64,000 nucleotides of DNA, taken from NCBI GenBank assembly GCA_015059045.1, contig SVBD01000006.1:20947-84946 (forward strand), given 5' to 3'. The notes under the pieces were generated by a model. That model did not search any database. It saw only the letters and a list, made by a program, of their open reading frames with translations, and had not been told where the DNA came from. A program made the position numbers and the translations under genes. This DNA comes from Erysipelotrichaceae bacterium. Lineage in GTDB: Bacteria > Bacillota_I > Bacilli_A > RFN20 > CAG-449. Numbering within the stretch: position 1 is the stretch's first letter; every line of letters begins with the position of its first letter. Of this stretch, positions 39,290 through 48,963 are shown piece after piece.

Positions 39290-41743
39290 TTAAGCTTTAT
39301 AATCTAATGTGTTATTTGCACAGTAGTCAGCCCATTCAGCATCTGTATAAGCGTATCTTAAGTATTCGATTCCGCCGTAACCCATGAATGTATTGTAGTC
39401 ACGTGTTACATAATCCCATTTATAAGAGATTAATGAAGCACTAAATGAGTTTTGAATTGGGACTGTGTAGTAAACAGATAAGATAACTTTTTCAAGAGCA
39501 GCGATGATACCTAATCTAGCTTCGTGTGATACAGCACCTTCAGCCCAGTTATATTTAGCACCTGGTGCACCGTTTAAGCAATCATACCATTCTAATAATG
39601 TCATTGTTTCTTCAACGTCAGCTCCGTTTTCACCAACACCTTTAACTGTGTAAGTTAATGTTTCAACATCTGTTCTCCAAGCTGTTGAATACATATAGTC
39701 TGGTGATAAGTAAGCTAATAAGAAGTAACCTGGATCCCAAGCAGCGCCTGTCCAACCACCTGTACATACATCGTATGCACCAGCACGGAAGTCAGTAGCC
39801 CAAGCAGATTGGTGATCTTCGAATTCAGTTTCAACACGACCTTCTAATGGTGTGCCTTTAACTGCTTCTTTAATTGCATTTGATAAGAAGTTATATGCTC
39901 TTGTTGTAGATTCTGTAATAGCACCTGTACCGAATGTTAATACAACTTTATCTGTTGCAGAAATTACTCCGTCAGCTAAAGCAGCATTGTATGCGTTTGT
40001 ATAGCATTCTCTTGCTAATTCTAAGTCATAACCTGTGATAGCTGCGTGAGCTTCGTCTAATGAAGCATAGTCGTTAACGTCTACACCATAGACATCACAT
40101 AATACTTGTTTAGCAACGTCTTCGTTTCTGTAAACACCACCGTTAGCAACATCATAGTAGTGCATTGAGTTGAATAAACCAAATCCAGCTTTTGAAGCAG
40201 TTGAACATGTTTGGTTGTATTCTGCTCTGTTAATACTTAATGAGATAGCTTTTCTGAAATCAACATATGTTAAGATTTCTTTATCAACACCAGCTTCTTC
40301 TCTCTTCTTTAAAGCTTCAGCATCTGATTGTAATTGTAATGATCCAACGAAATCATCTGGTGTGAAGATAGCTTGTGATGAGTTTTTATAGTCTTGAGCA
40401 ATTGAAACGTCGATACCGATTGAGTCGATTTCACCGTTTTGGAATGCTTGCCATGCAGTATTCCATTCTTTAATTGTGTCACAAACGATTGTATCTGTTT
40501 GATATTTGTCTTTATTTTCTTCTAAGTTATAACCATACCAGTTAGTATTTCTTTCAAGAACATATTGTTTACCTGATTGGAATGAAGCTAATTTATATGG
40601 TCCCCAAGAAGCTGTAGATTCAACTGATTGGTTGTATGTTGATGTCCATAATGTTGAACCTTCAACTGGTGCAACTTTATTTGCTTCATATAAATCTTGT
40701 TTAACTAATGGTAAACTTGAGAAGTTATATGCAGCTTTGTATCCTAATGAACCATCTTCTTTTAATAAATCTAATGGAGAATCTAATACTACTACTAATT
40801 CATTGTCTTTATCACCAACGAATAAGCCAACTTCTTCGAAGTTAACTTCTGGCCATGTGTATTCTGTACAGAAGAAGTCTAATTCTTCATTTGGATCAGT
40901 TTGCCACCAACCAATTAATGAATCCCAAGCTGCTTTTAATGTAGCATCAGCTTTGATTTCAGCAAATGTTTTACCTTGTAATTTAACTACGTCTGCAGAA
41001 ACACCATAGTAAACATTTAAGTATTGTGCTACTAATTCATAACCATATGATTCTGGGAATCCCATAGATCCTCTGAATGAACATAAAGCTCCACCGTAAT
41101 TTTCAGATTCAGCTGTATTACCAACGTTGAATACTAATTGGCTATCTAATGATTCTTTATATTCAACATATGGAGTGTCAGCGCCATACCATCCTTTATC
41201 GCCTTGGAAAACGTAATCCTTAGCTTTGTGGATAACTGTTGAACCATTATAGAAACTATCAGCACGGTAGTTTTTGAATAATGGGTTTAATTGTTCTTTC
41301 ATTGTGTAGACGAAGTCAGCAGCCTTAATTGGTGTGCCATCATCCCATTTTAAGTCGTTACGTAATGTAATTTTATATGCATAGTGTTTTGCTTCTCCAG
41401 ATGGAACTGCATATTTTTCATTACCTGCATAAGTTGCAGTAACGTCTTCTAAAGCAGTAGCTGCTTCATAAGTTACTTCGAATTCACCTGGTACGATCAT
41501 ACCATTTGCATCGAATTTGAAATCATATCCGAAGAATGCACTTCCGATATAACCCATAATTTGTGTATCATTGTTATCTTGATAAGTTAATTCGTTCCAG
41601 TTAGATGGTGAAACTGATGTGTAAGTATTATAAGTGTATTGTTTACCATCATCTTTCCATTTATAACCACCACAAGATGCTAATGATCCAAGTCCTGCTA
41701 CAAGTGTAGCTGTTGCTAAAACATACTTTAATGTCTTTTTCAT
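39290..41743 (-). CDS. oppA: Oligopeptide-binding lipoprotein OppA
   Basis: MKKTLKYVLATATLVAGLGSLASCGG lipobox; SBP_bac_5-type sequence; RBS aggaggac supports start 41743. Confidence 0.9.
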   Translation of the reverse strand: MKKTLKYVLATATLVAGLGSLASCGGYKWKDDGKQYTYNTYTSVSPSNWNELTYQDNNDTQIMGYIGSAFFGYDFKFDANGMIVPGEFEVTYEAATALEDVTATYAGNEKYAVPSGEAKHYAYKITLRNDLKWDDGTPIKAADFVYTMKEQLNPLFKNYRADSFYNGSTVIHKAKDYVFQGDKGWYGADTPYVEYKESLDSQLVFNVGNTAESENYGGALCSFRGSMGFPESYGYELVAQYLNVYYGVSADVVKLQGKTFAEIKADATLKAAWDSLIGWWQTDPNEELDFFCTEYTWPEVNFEEVGLFVGDKDNELVVVLDSPLDLLKEDGSLGYKAAYNFSSLPLVKQDLYEANKVAPVEGSTLWTSTYNQSVESTASWGPYKLASFQSGKQYVLERNTNWYGYNLEENKDKYQTDTIVCDTIKEWNTAWQAFQNGEIDSIGIDVSIAQDYKNSSQAIFTPDDFVGSLQLQSDAEALKKREEAGVDKEILTYVDFRKAISLSINRAEYNQTCSTASKAGFGLFNSMHYYDVANGGVYRNEDVAKQVLCDVYGVDVNDYASLDEAHAAITGYDLELARECYTNAYNAALADGVISATDKVVLTFGTGAITESTTRAYNFLSNAIKEAVKGTPLEGRVETEFEDHQSAWATDFRAGAYDVCTGGWTGAAWDPGYFLLAYLSPDYMYSTAWRTDVETLTYTVKGVGENGADVEETMTLLEWYDCLNGAPGAKYNWAEGAVSHEARLGIIAALEKVILSVYYTVPIQNSFSASLISYKWDYVTRDYNTFMGYGGIEYLRYAYTDAEWADYCANNTLDYKA

Positions 41744-41913
41744 AACTTGTCCTCCTAACATTAAATTATTATACGTATGCTTAGATTGTGCGAAAAAACG
41801 AAGATTCCAACGTCTTCACTAATTTCCACAGAATTTAAATTTACGTATTTCTATAAAACACTATTTTTTATTATATGTCAATAAAATTATTTACATTTTT
41901 TTCAAAAAAAATC

Positions 41914-41929
41914 ATGAAATCGCTTTCAT
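41914..41929. promoter_or_regulatory. Candidate CcpA cre site upstream of oppA
   Basis: ATGAAATCGCTTTCAT, palindromic, matches cre-like TGAAANCGNTTTCA. Confidence 0.5.
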
Positions 41930-41996
41930 TTACATATTTTTTTCATTATTCATCTTTCCAAGGTAGTATATATATAAAATATATATATCAAAAAGT

Positions 41997-42608
41997 TTAT
42001 AAATTTATCGCTATTTTATTTAAAGTGAAAACAAAATCATTGACAGTGTTCGATAATATGTCGATATTTGTGAAAAATATTTCAGACTCCATATCTTGTA
42101 AAATTTTTATTTTTATTTCATCGATAAGAGTATCGCCACTATCATTATTTTTAATTAAAGCCAATAAATCATCTAAATATAAAATTTCCTTGTTTTCAAA
42201 ACTTAAGATAATCTCATCATATTTTTGTAAATCATCTTTGTTTGTCAAAAAGAAGAAAGCCTTTTTAGTTTTCATTTCACTTGAAAAATCTTTCTTATTA
42301 ATTGCTGTACAATAATTGATTTCTCTTTTTAATAATTTCCTTGTTAGTTTAATTTCTTTTTCACTTGGATCTATTAATAATGATGAAGTAGATAAACTAT
42401 TAATATTAGATTTAATCAAATATCTAATAGATGCATCATTAATATTATAATAAGGATTAGAAATAAGTTCTTTTTTTAATAATTTTAAATAATGTCTCTT
42501 TCTTAATTTTGATAATTGATATTTTAAGCACAAAAAAGAGACCTTATCAAATTTAAAGGTTGAAAAGCTTAATCCAGTATATATATAACTATCAATTGTT
42601 TCTAGCAA
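41997..42608 (-). CDS. Hypothetical protein
   Basis: 203 aa ORF abutting smpB; no recognised motif. Confidence 0.65.
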   Translation of the reverse strand: MLETIDSYIYTGLSFSTFKFDKVSFLCLKYQLSKLRKRHYLKLLKKELISNPYYNINDASIRYLIKSNINSLSTSSLLIDPSEKEIKLTRKLLKREINYCTAINKKDFSSEMKTKKAFFFLTNKDDLQKYDEIILSFENKEILYLDDLLALIKNNDSGDTLIDEIKIKILQDMESEIFFTNIDILSNTVNDFVFTLNKIAINL

Positions 42609-42611
42609 TGT

Positions 42612-43058
42612 TTATCCCTTCATTCTTTCTATTTCTCTTTTTTGAGATTTTTCTTTTTCACTTTCGCGTTTATCAAAATTCTTTTTACCTTTCGCTAAGG
42701 CGATTTCTAATTTTGCTCTACCATTTTTTAAATATACTTTTGTACAAACTAAGGTATATCCCTTTTCTTTTACTTTTTGTTGCAACTTTAAAATTTCTTT
42801 TTTATGTAATAGAAGTTTTCTAGTTCTTAAAGGTTCATGATTAAAAATATTTCCTTCTTTAAAAATAGCTATGTGCATATTTAAAATGAATGCTTCATTA
42901 TTTCTAATTAATACATACGAATCATTTAAAGATGCTCCATTAACTTTTAAAGATTTAATTTCGGTTCCTTTTAAACTAATCCCAGCTTCGATAAAAGAAG
43001 ATAAGAAATAATCATAAGATGCCCTTTTATTGGATGCAATTAATTTAATACCTTCCAT
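42612..43058 (-). CDS. smpB: SsrA-binding protein SmpB
   Basis: NKRASYDYFLSSFIEAGISLKGTEIKSLKVNGASLNDSYV...NHEPLRTRKLLLHKKEI. Confidence 0.96.
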   Translation of the reverse strand: MEGIKLIASNKRASYDYFLSSFIEAGISLKGTEIKSLKVNGASLNDSYVLIRNNEAFILNMHIAIFKEGNIFNHEPLRTRKLLLHKKEILKLQQKVKEKGYTLVCTKVYLKNGRAKLEIALAKGKKNFDKRESEKEKSQKREIERMKG

Positions 43059-45180
43059 GCTTCTTACCTCTTTTTACCTTTCTAACTTCTTTCTTACTTA
43101 CTATTTTAGTGGTTTTATTGTGGTTAATCAAAGTAAAAGTGATTTCATATGTTTCAATATCTACTTTTTCTACTAAAATTTTAACTTCGTCACCTAAAGA
43201 AAACTTGTTATTTCTTCTTCTACCAATTGCGCACATTAAAGTTTCATTATAAACGTAAAAATCATCCTCTAATGTTTCAAAATCAATAAATCCATTTATT
43301 CCATTTTGAAGTTCAACAAACATTCCATTAGAATTCATCCCATTAATCATACCAGAATAAATGTTACCAACTTTATCTAACATATATTTAGCGCTTTCTA
43401 AATCAATAACTTCTCTTTCAATAGATAATGCTCTTCTTTCTTTAATAGAACTGTTTTCACAAATAAATCTAACTTTATCTTCTAATTCATTATTCACGCT
43501 GACATCATTAGAAATTAAATATCTATCAATTAATCTGTGAACAAGTAAATCAGGATATCTTCTAATAGGCGAAGTAAAATGACAATACGATTCACTTGCT
43601 AACCCATAGTGGCCTAAATTTTGTTCGCTATATTTAGCTTTAGATAATGAACGAAGTAAAATCATCGATAAGATTTCTTTTTTACTCCTATCTTCAATTT
43701 GACTTAAATGATCGGATAATTCTTTTGGAGTTACATTTAAAGAAGAGAAGTTAGGACGATATCCTAAATGAGTTGAGATCAACATAAACATATCAATCTT
43801 CTTAGATTTAGGTTGTTCATGAATTCGATATGCAAAAGGAACTTTTAGATTTTCAATAGTTTGGCTTACTACTTCATTTGCACAAATCATTAAATCTTCA
43901 ATTAGTTCTTCTGCTTCATCTTGTTTTCTTTTAATAATATCAATAGGATGATTATTTTCATCACAAACAAATTTAAGTTCAGTTGATTCAAGTTCAATGG
44001 ATCCTAATCTAATTCTTCTTTTTCTAATTTTTCTTGCAACTTCATTTAGAATAAATAACATTTGATCTACTTCAAAAGAAATATGTTCATTTTTATCTAA
44101 TTGATGCTTGAACAATTTATTTACATAAGTATAAGTAAGTCTTGCTTTAGAATTAATTACACCTTTTGTAATTCTACTATTAATAACATTACCAAAATTG
44201 TCCACTTCAAAAATACATGAAGTGACTAATCTATCAACATTAGGATTTAGTGAACAAATACCATTAGATAATTCTACTGGTAACATTGGAACTACTCTAT
44301 CAGTAACATATATCGAAGTACCTCTTGATAATGCTTCTTTATCTAAAGGAGAACCTTCTTTTACATAGTGAGCAACATCGGCGATATGAACACCCACTAA
44401 ATATCCATTAGGTGTTCTTTCTACTTCAACAGCATCATCAAAGTCTTTCGCATCTTCCCCATCTATAGTGACAATTAAACGAGATCTAAAATCTTCTCTA
44501 TTTTCATAATCTTCTGTTTCTAATTTTGAAGGAATAGATTTTAATTGCTCTCTTACTTCTAAAGGAAATTCTATATCCGCATCATGACTTCTAATAATTC
44601 TTTCAATATCAACACCTGGATCATTTTTATGGCCAATAATTGAAACTACATCAATATAGACTCTAGTCTTAGTTTCTTTAGCGATAACTCCTCGAACAAT
44701 GTATCCATCAAACAAACTAACTTCTGAATGATTAACTACGAATTCAACATCTTTTGATGCCAAATCTTTTGTAATTAAAGTATATAATCCTTTTTTAAAG
44801 ACAACTTCTCCAATAATTTGTTTTCTTCCTCTTTTAATAATTGAAACAACTTCATAAGCTTCGTATCCATTAGAATATTCTCTTCTTAAATAAACTTCAT
44901 CATCGATAAAAGCACCATTTAAATTATAATTAGAAATATATCCATCTTCTTGGTTTTCAATACTAGCAAAGGAAAAACGATCTTTAATCGATGTTATTTT
45001 ACCCTTCACTAAATTAAGCATATATGGCAAATAGAATTTGTGATTATGGTAAACTATTTCTCCTTTATTAATCAAATTATCTAAGGCTTTATTAGTTTCG
45101 AAAGTAGAAGAAAAGAACTCTAGAATAACTTTTCTAGACAAAGCGTGTTTCTTTAATAAATTTAAAATTCTTTCTTCCAT
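43045..45180 (-). CDS. rnr: Ribonuclease R
   Basis: VTIDGEDAKDFDDAVEVER, HIADVAHYVKEGSPLDKEA, YCHFTSPIRRYPDLLVHRLI; S1 domain. Confidence 0.96.
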   Translation of the reverse strand: MEERILNLLKKHALSRKVILEFFSSTFETNKALDNLINKGEIVYHNHKFYLPYMLNLVKGKITSIKDRFSFASIENQEDGYISNYNLNGAFIDDEVYLRREYSNGYEAYEVVSIIKRGRKQIIGEVVFKKGLYTLITKDLASKDVEFVVNHSEVSLFDGYIVRGVIAKETKTRVYIDVVSIIGHKNDPGVDIERIIRSHDADIEFPLEVREQLKSIPSKLETEDYENREDFRSRLIVTIDGEDAKDFDDAVEVERTPNGYLVGVHIADVAHYVKEGSPLDKEALSRGTSIYVTDRVVPMLPVELSNGICSLNPNVDRLVTSCIFEVDNFGNVINSRITKGVINSKARLTYTYVNKLFKHQLDKNEHISFEVDQMLFILNEVARKIRKRRIRLGSIELESTELKFVCDENNHPIDIIKRKQDEAEELIEDLMICANEVVSQTIENLKVPFAYRIHEQPKSKKIDMFMLISTHLGYRPNFSSLNVTPKELSDHLSQIEDRSKKEILSMILLRSLSKAKYSEQNLGHYGLASESYCHFTSPIRRYPDLLVHRLIDRYLISNDVSVNNELEDKVRFICENSSIKERRALSIEREVIDLESAKYMLDKVGNIYSGMINGMNSNGMFVELQNGINGFIDFETLEDDFYVYNETLMCAIGRRRNNKFSLGDEVKILVEKVDIETYEITFTLINHNKTTKIVSKKEVRKVKRGKKHGRY

Positions 45181-45212
45181 ATTTTCACCTACTTACTATT
45201 TTACCCAAAAAT

Positions 45213-45242
45213 AAAAGGGCTGTCTTTAACAACCCTTATTTT
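45213..45242 (-). terminator. secG terminator
   Basis: Minus: AAGGGTTGTT AAAG ACAGCCCTTTT. Confidence 0.55.
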
Positions 45243-45244
45243 TT

Positions 45245-45466
45245 TTAACCAACGTACTTTGTTAATAATGTGAAGAGGAAGAATATAATACCTAAAATCA
45301 AAGTCATAATAGAAAGAACTCTTTCAGAACCTCTTTCTTTAGTCTTTGCAAAAATATTCATCTTACTTCCACCAGTAATAGCGCCTGAAGCACCGTTTGT
45401 TTTTCCACCTTGTAATAGGGTAATTAAAATTAATATAACTGAAATGACTACTAATACGTATTCCAT
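45245..45466 (-). CDS. secG: Preprotein translocase subunit SecG
   Basis: Two TM; LVVISVILILITLLQGGKTNGASGAITGG. Confidence 0.93.
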   Translation of the reverse strand: MEYVLVVISVILILITLLQGGKTNGASGAITGGSKMNIFAKTKERGSERVLSIMTLILGIIFFLFTLLTKYVG

Positions 45467-45594
45467 TTTTACTCCTCCTTTTCTTAAGGGTCGTTAATAT
45501 AATACACTATTTTGTTAAACTTTAAAAATGTTTTTTTAATTTTATGTTATATTTCTTTATCTTTTTATTATTTTCTGGTTATAATCTTACTAAC

Positions 45595-45678
45595 AGAGTA
45601 GTTAGAAAGCGTTAAGTGCCTAATTCGTGGAAGAAGAGTTAGGACGAACCTTGGGGCGGTTTTCTAACGCGTCCGCTG
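45595..45678 (+). promoter_or_regulatory. Tetrahydrofolate (THF) riboswitch
   Basis: AGAGTAG...GCGTTAAGTGCC...GGACGAACCTTGGGGCGG...CGCGTCCGCT matches folT-type THF riboswitch consensus; upstream of a folate ECF S component. Confidence 0.85.
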
Positions 45679-45717
45679 TAATTTTATATGCGGACCTCAA
45701 GTAATGGAGGTCTTTTT
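45671..45717 (+). promoter_or_regulatory. Riboswitch expression platform: mutually exclusive hairpins over the RBS
   Basis: GTCCGC(45671-45676)/GCGGAC(45690-45695) competes with GACCTC(45693-45698)/GAGGTC(45707-45712)+TTTTT; SD GGAGG 45706-45710 lies in the second hairpin. Confidence 0.7.
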
Positions 45718-45719
45718 CT

Positions 45720-46925
45720 ATGAACAAATTAACTAAGGAATCTAAAATATATATATTAAAACTTCTTAGCGTTCTTATATTATCATTAATTCTATCTTTC
45801 CTTGCGGGATTTTTTATTACATCTACTGTTAATAATCAAAATAGTTATTATCAAGTTACTTTTACATACTCCGGAAATAAAGATTTAAGTAACATTGTTT
45901 CTAAAGATTATTTACAATCAATCAAAGATACTGATGCAAATAAATACTCTACTGTTGACGTCGATAAGTTAATTGAAAAAAGACATTTTACAATTGAAAA
46001 AATTGATGATGAATACATAATCAAAACTAAAACAAAATACTATGCAGATTTCTTTTTTTCAAAGCAACAAAGAGTAGCAACTCGTGCGGAATCGTTTATA
46101 AAACTAACACTAAATAATTTTGTTGATTCTCAAGATGAAATCACATATAAAAACAAAAATGTCGTCGAACTTAAAAACCATTTTTCACCATATCTAGGAG
46201 GATGTATTGGACTACCTATTGGTGTTATTGCATCCTTAATTCTATTTAACTTTATAAAAAAAGAAGAAAACGAAAATATTGAAGATAACAAAACATTATA
46301 TAAAACACCATTTCACTTATCCTACTGGAAAGAAAGTTTAGATACATTTAAAGATACCAAAAAAATGGTGTCTCTAGCGATGATTTTCTCTTTATTATTA
46401 GTGTCTAAATTTTTTATTTTACCAAGTGGATTTGGTAATTTAGGAATTGGCTTTGGATTTATATTCCTTTCAATAATAGGATTAATGTATGGTCCAACCA
46501 CTGGATTAATTATTGGCGCTCTTTCTGATATTATTGGTTATTTCATTACCCCTCAAACCGGACCATTTAATTTTGGCTTTACCATCCAAGCAGCTTTAGC
46601 CGCTTTTACATATGGATTAACATTCTACAAAACTAAATTATCTTTTAGTAAAATTCTGCTATCTAGAATCATTGCTAACCTATTACTTAATGTTATATTA
46701 GGATCTTATCTACAATGTTTAATTTTTGTAAAAGGTGGAACAATTACTAACGAATTATTCTTTGAAACATTAAAAATATATATGTTAACTTATTCTTTAC
46801 CTAAAAACTTACTAACTTTAATACCTCAATCAATTGTTCTATTTGTAATATTTAAAGCTATAATACCTGTATTAATAAAATTTAATTATATTGATAATAA
46901 AGCTAAAAATATCTCATTAATTTAA
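45720..46925 (+). CDS. ECF transporter S component, folate-type
   Basis: C-terminal SIIGLMYGPTTGLIIGALSDIIGYFITPQTGPFNFGFTIQAALAAFTYGL; THF riboswitch upstream; extra N-terminal TM/extracytoplasmic region. Confidence 0.85.
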   Translation: MNKLTKESKIYILKLLSVLILSLILSFLAGFFITSTVNNQNSYYQVTFTYSGNKDLSNIVSKDYLQSIKDTDANKYSTVDVDKLIEKRHFTIEKIDDEYIIKTKTKYYADFFFSKQQRVATRAESFIKLTLNNFVDSQDEITYKNKNVVELKNHFSPYLGGCIGLPIGVIASLILFNFIKKEENENIEDNKTLYKTPFHLSYWKESLDTFKDTKKMVSLAMIFSLLLVSKFFILPSGFGNLGIGFGFIFLSIIGLMYGPTTGLIIGALSDIIGYFITPQTGPFNFGFTIQAALAAFTYGLTFYKTKLSFSKILLSRIIANLLLNVILGSYLQCLIFVKGGTITNELFFETLKIYMLTYSLPKNLLTLIPQSIVLFVIFKAIIPVLIKFNYIDNKAKNISLI

Positions 46926-46940
46926 TATCAAGCAACAAAA

Positions 46941-46964
46941 AAAGCTTCCGTAATTGGAAGCTTT
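46941..46964. terminator. Bidirectional terminator between S component and rplS
   Basis: AAAGCTTCC gtaatt GGAAGCTTT. Confidence 0.75.
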
Positions 46965-46976
46965 ATTAGTCTTAGA

Positions 46977-47333
46977 TTAAAGAACTTCTTTAAGACGTGC
47001 GGATTTACCAGATCTACTACGTAAGAAGTAAATTTTCTTTCTTCTAACTTTACCATGTTTGATAACTTGGATAGAAGAAATTACTGGGGAGTTTACTGGG
47101 AATGTTCTTTCAACACCTACACCAGATGACATTTTTCTAACGATAAATGTTTCGCTCACTCCTGAGCCGCGACGTGCAATGACAACACCTTGGAATACTT
47201 GGATTCTTTCTTTGCCATTTTCAATAATTCTAATACTTAATTTGATTGTATCACCAGTAACGAAATTAGGAAGATCTGTTCTAATTTGTGACTTTGTGAT
47301 TTGTTCAACTAATTGATTATTCATTGAAGACAC
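46977..47333 (-). CDS. rplS: 50S ribosomal protein L19
   Basis: [59 protein letters not shown]. Confidence 0.97.
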   Translation of the reverse strand: MSSMNNQLVEQITKSQIRTDLPNFVTGDTIKLSIRIIENGKERIQVFQGVVIARRGSGVSETFIVRKMSSGVGVERTFPVNSPVISSIQVIKHGKVRRKKIYFLRSRSGKSARLKEVL

Positions 47334-47497
47334 GCTCCTTTCAAGTCAAATTTTCATTAATTCATATGCTTTGTCTAGAGGAATTAACTAAGCGTTTTTA
47401 TTTACGCGTGTTAATAATATCAAATTTTAATAAATAAAACAAGTGTTTTTATTTAAGAATTAAAAAGCTAAGAGCACTTCGCTCCTAACCCTGTTTT

Positions 47498-47696
47498 TTA
47501 TAACTTATTAATTTCTTCTACACTTAATGATGTAGCTTTAGAAATAACTGATATTTCATTCGCATCAATGTTTTCGTTTAAAATAAGATTAACAAGTTTA
47601 GTCGCAGTAACAGAATCAGAAAAACTACCTTTAAAGATTTCATCATAAGTTAAGTTATATCTAATAGTATTTATTTATTTATTTTGTTTGTGACAT
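47498..47696 (-). pseudogene. Decayed short ORF (RBS plus MSQTK*, then ...RYNLTYDEIFKGSFSDSVTATKLVNLILNENIDANEISVISKATSLSVEEINKL*)
   Basis: GGAGGTGAAAATATG start followed by stops across an (ATAA)n tract; downstream reading continues in +1 frame. Confidence 0.4.
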
Positions 47697-47831
47697 ATTT
47701 TCACCTCCCTCTATATAATTGCCTTAAACAGTTTTATTTTTTTAAAATCTTTTTTAATGTTAAGCATTTTTACTTGACAGCAATTATAAGATAATGTAAT
47801 ATACTATTGTTTGAAAAAGGAGATTATACAA

Positions 47832-48116
47832 ATGGCAGTAAAAATTAGATTAACAAGAATGGGTCGTCATAAAGATCCTATCTACAGAGTAGTAGTTGCA
47901 GATTCACACTTTGCTCGTGATGGACGTTACATTGAACAAGTTGGTTACTTCAACCCAAATGCAAAAGGTAAAGCACCATCAGTAACATTAGACAATGAAA
48001 AAATCTTAGGTTGGTTAAACAACGGTGCTATTCCATCAGATACAGTTAGAACACTTCTTTCTAATGCAGGTATCATGAAAGCTTTTGCTGAAAGCAAAAA
48101 CAAAAAAGGAGAATAG
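47832..48116 (+). CDS. rpsP: 30S ribosomal protein S16
   Basis: [25 protein letters not shown]; start at 47832 with aaggagat upstream. Confidence 0.97.
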   Translation: MAVKIRLTRMGRHKDPIYRVVVADSHFARDGRYIEQVGYFNPNAKGKAPSVTLDNEKILGWLNNGAIPSDTVRTLLSNAGIMKAFAESKNKKGE

Positions 48117-48121
48117 TAACA

Positions 48122-48397
48122 ATGGATTACATTGCTTCAATTCGTAAATTCATCGATCCAATTGTTGCAAACAAAGACAACATTGTAATCAACGAATTAC
48201 CAAACGAATCAAGCAAAGATCGTACATTCCAAATTGTCTGTGATCCAGAAGATACAGGTAGATTAATTGGAAAACACGGTTCTACAGCTGAAGCACTTCG
48301 TGAAGTTCTATCAATTGCAGGAAAATCTAATGGTGAAAGAGTTCACATTAAATTTCTTTCAAATGATGTAGAAGTAGAAACTGATACAAACGAATAA
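48122..48397 (+). CDS. khpA: KH-domain RNA-binding protein KhpA
   Basis: DPEDTGRLIGKHGSTAEALREVLSIA; between rpsP and rimM. Confidence 0.9.
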   Translation: MDYIASIRKFIDPIVANKDNIVINELPNESSKDRTFQIVCDPEDTGRLIGKHGSTAEALREVLSIAGKSNGERVHIKFLSNDVEVETDTNE

Positions 48398-48400
48398 TTA

Positions 48401-48428
48401 GATGTGGTAAAATCCACATCTTTTTTTT
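48401..48428 (+). terminator. Intra-operon terminator between khpA and rimM
   Basis: GATGTGG TAAAAT CCACATC TTTTTTTT. Confidence 0.8.
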
Positions 48429-48449
48429 ATAATTATTTTGGTGATGTAT

Positions 48450-48962
48450 ATGGAATATTTATCTTTAGGATTAATTTTAAAAACTCGTGGACTAAATGGA
48501 GAAGTAAAAGTTAAGTCTTCTACAGACTTTGCTTCGTCTCGTTATAAAAGAAAAAATAAAGTCTACCTATATAAAGAATCAAGTGGTGATTTAAAAGAAG
48601 TACACGTTGCTTCTTATTCTTTTAATCAAGGATTTGATTATGTAAGTTTTGAAGAATTAAAAGATATCAATCTAGTACTTCCATATATTGGATATGAAAT
48701 TGTTGTAAAAAAAGAAGAACAACCAAAATTAAAAAAAGACACATATTACTATGGTGACTTAATCGGTTGTGAAGTATATGATCAAAATAATAATTTTATT
48801 GGTAAAGTAACTAAAGTTGAAGATTTCAGCGCGAATCAAACTTTAAGAATTAAATTAGAAAATGGTAAAGATTTACTATTACCATTCATGAAAGCTTTTA
48901 TCAAAAAAGTAGATATTGAAAACAAAAAGATTGATTGTGAACTAATTGAAGGAATGATTTAA
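48450..48962 (+). CDS. rimM: Ribosome maturation factor RimM
   Basis: LGLILKTRGLNGEVKVKSSTDF; DLIGCEVYDQNNNFIGKV. Confidence 0.92.
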   Translation: MEYLSLGLILKTRGLNGEVKVKSSTDFASSRYKRKNKVYLYKESSGDLKEVHVASYSFNQGFDYVSFEELKDINLVLPYIGYEIVVKKEEQPKLKKDTYYYGDLIGCEVYDQNNNFIGKVTKVEDFSANQTLRIKLENGKDLLLPFMKAFIKKVDIENKKIDCELIEGMI

Positions 48963-48963
48963 T

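Noticed and set aside
41762-41996. tmRNA (ssrA) near smpB
   Set aside because: Searched the intergenic region for tmRNA-like ends and a tag reading frame; none seen.
47640-47696. Phase-variable tetranucleotide switch
   Set aside because: A TAA occurs in the start frame before the repeat tract, so unit gain or loss would not restore an open frame.
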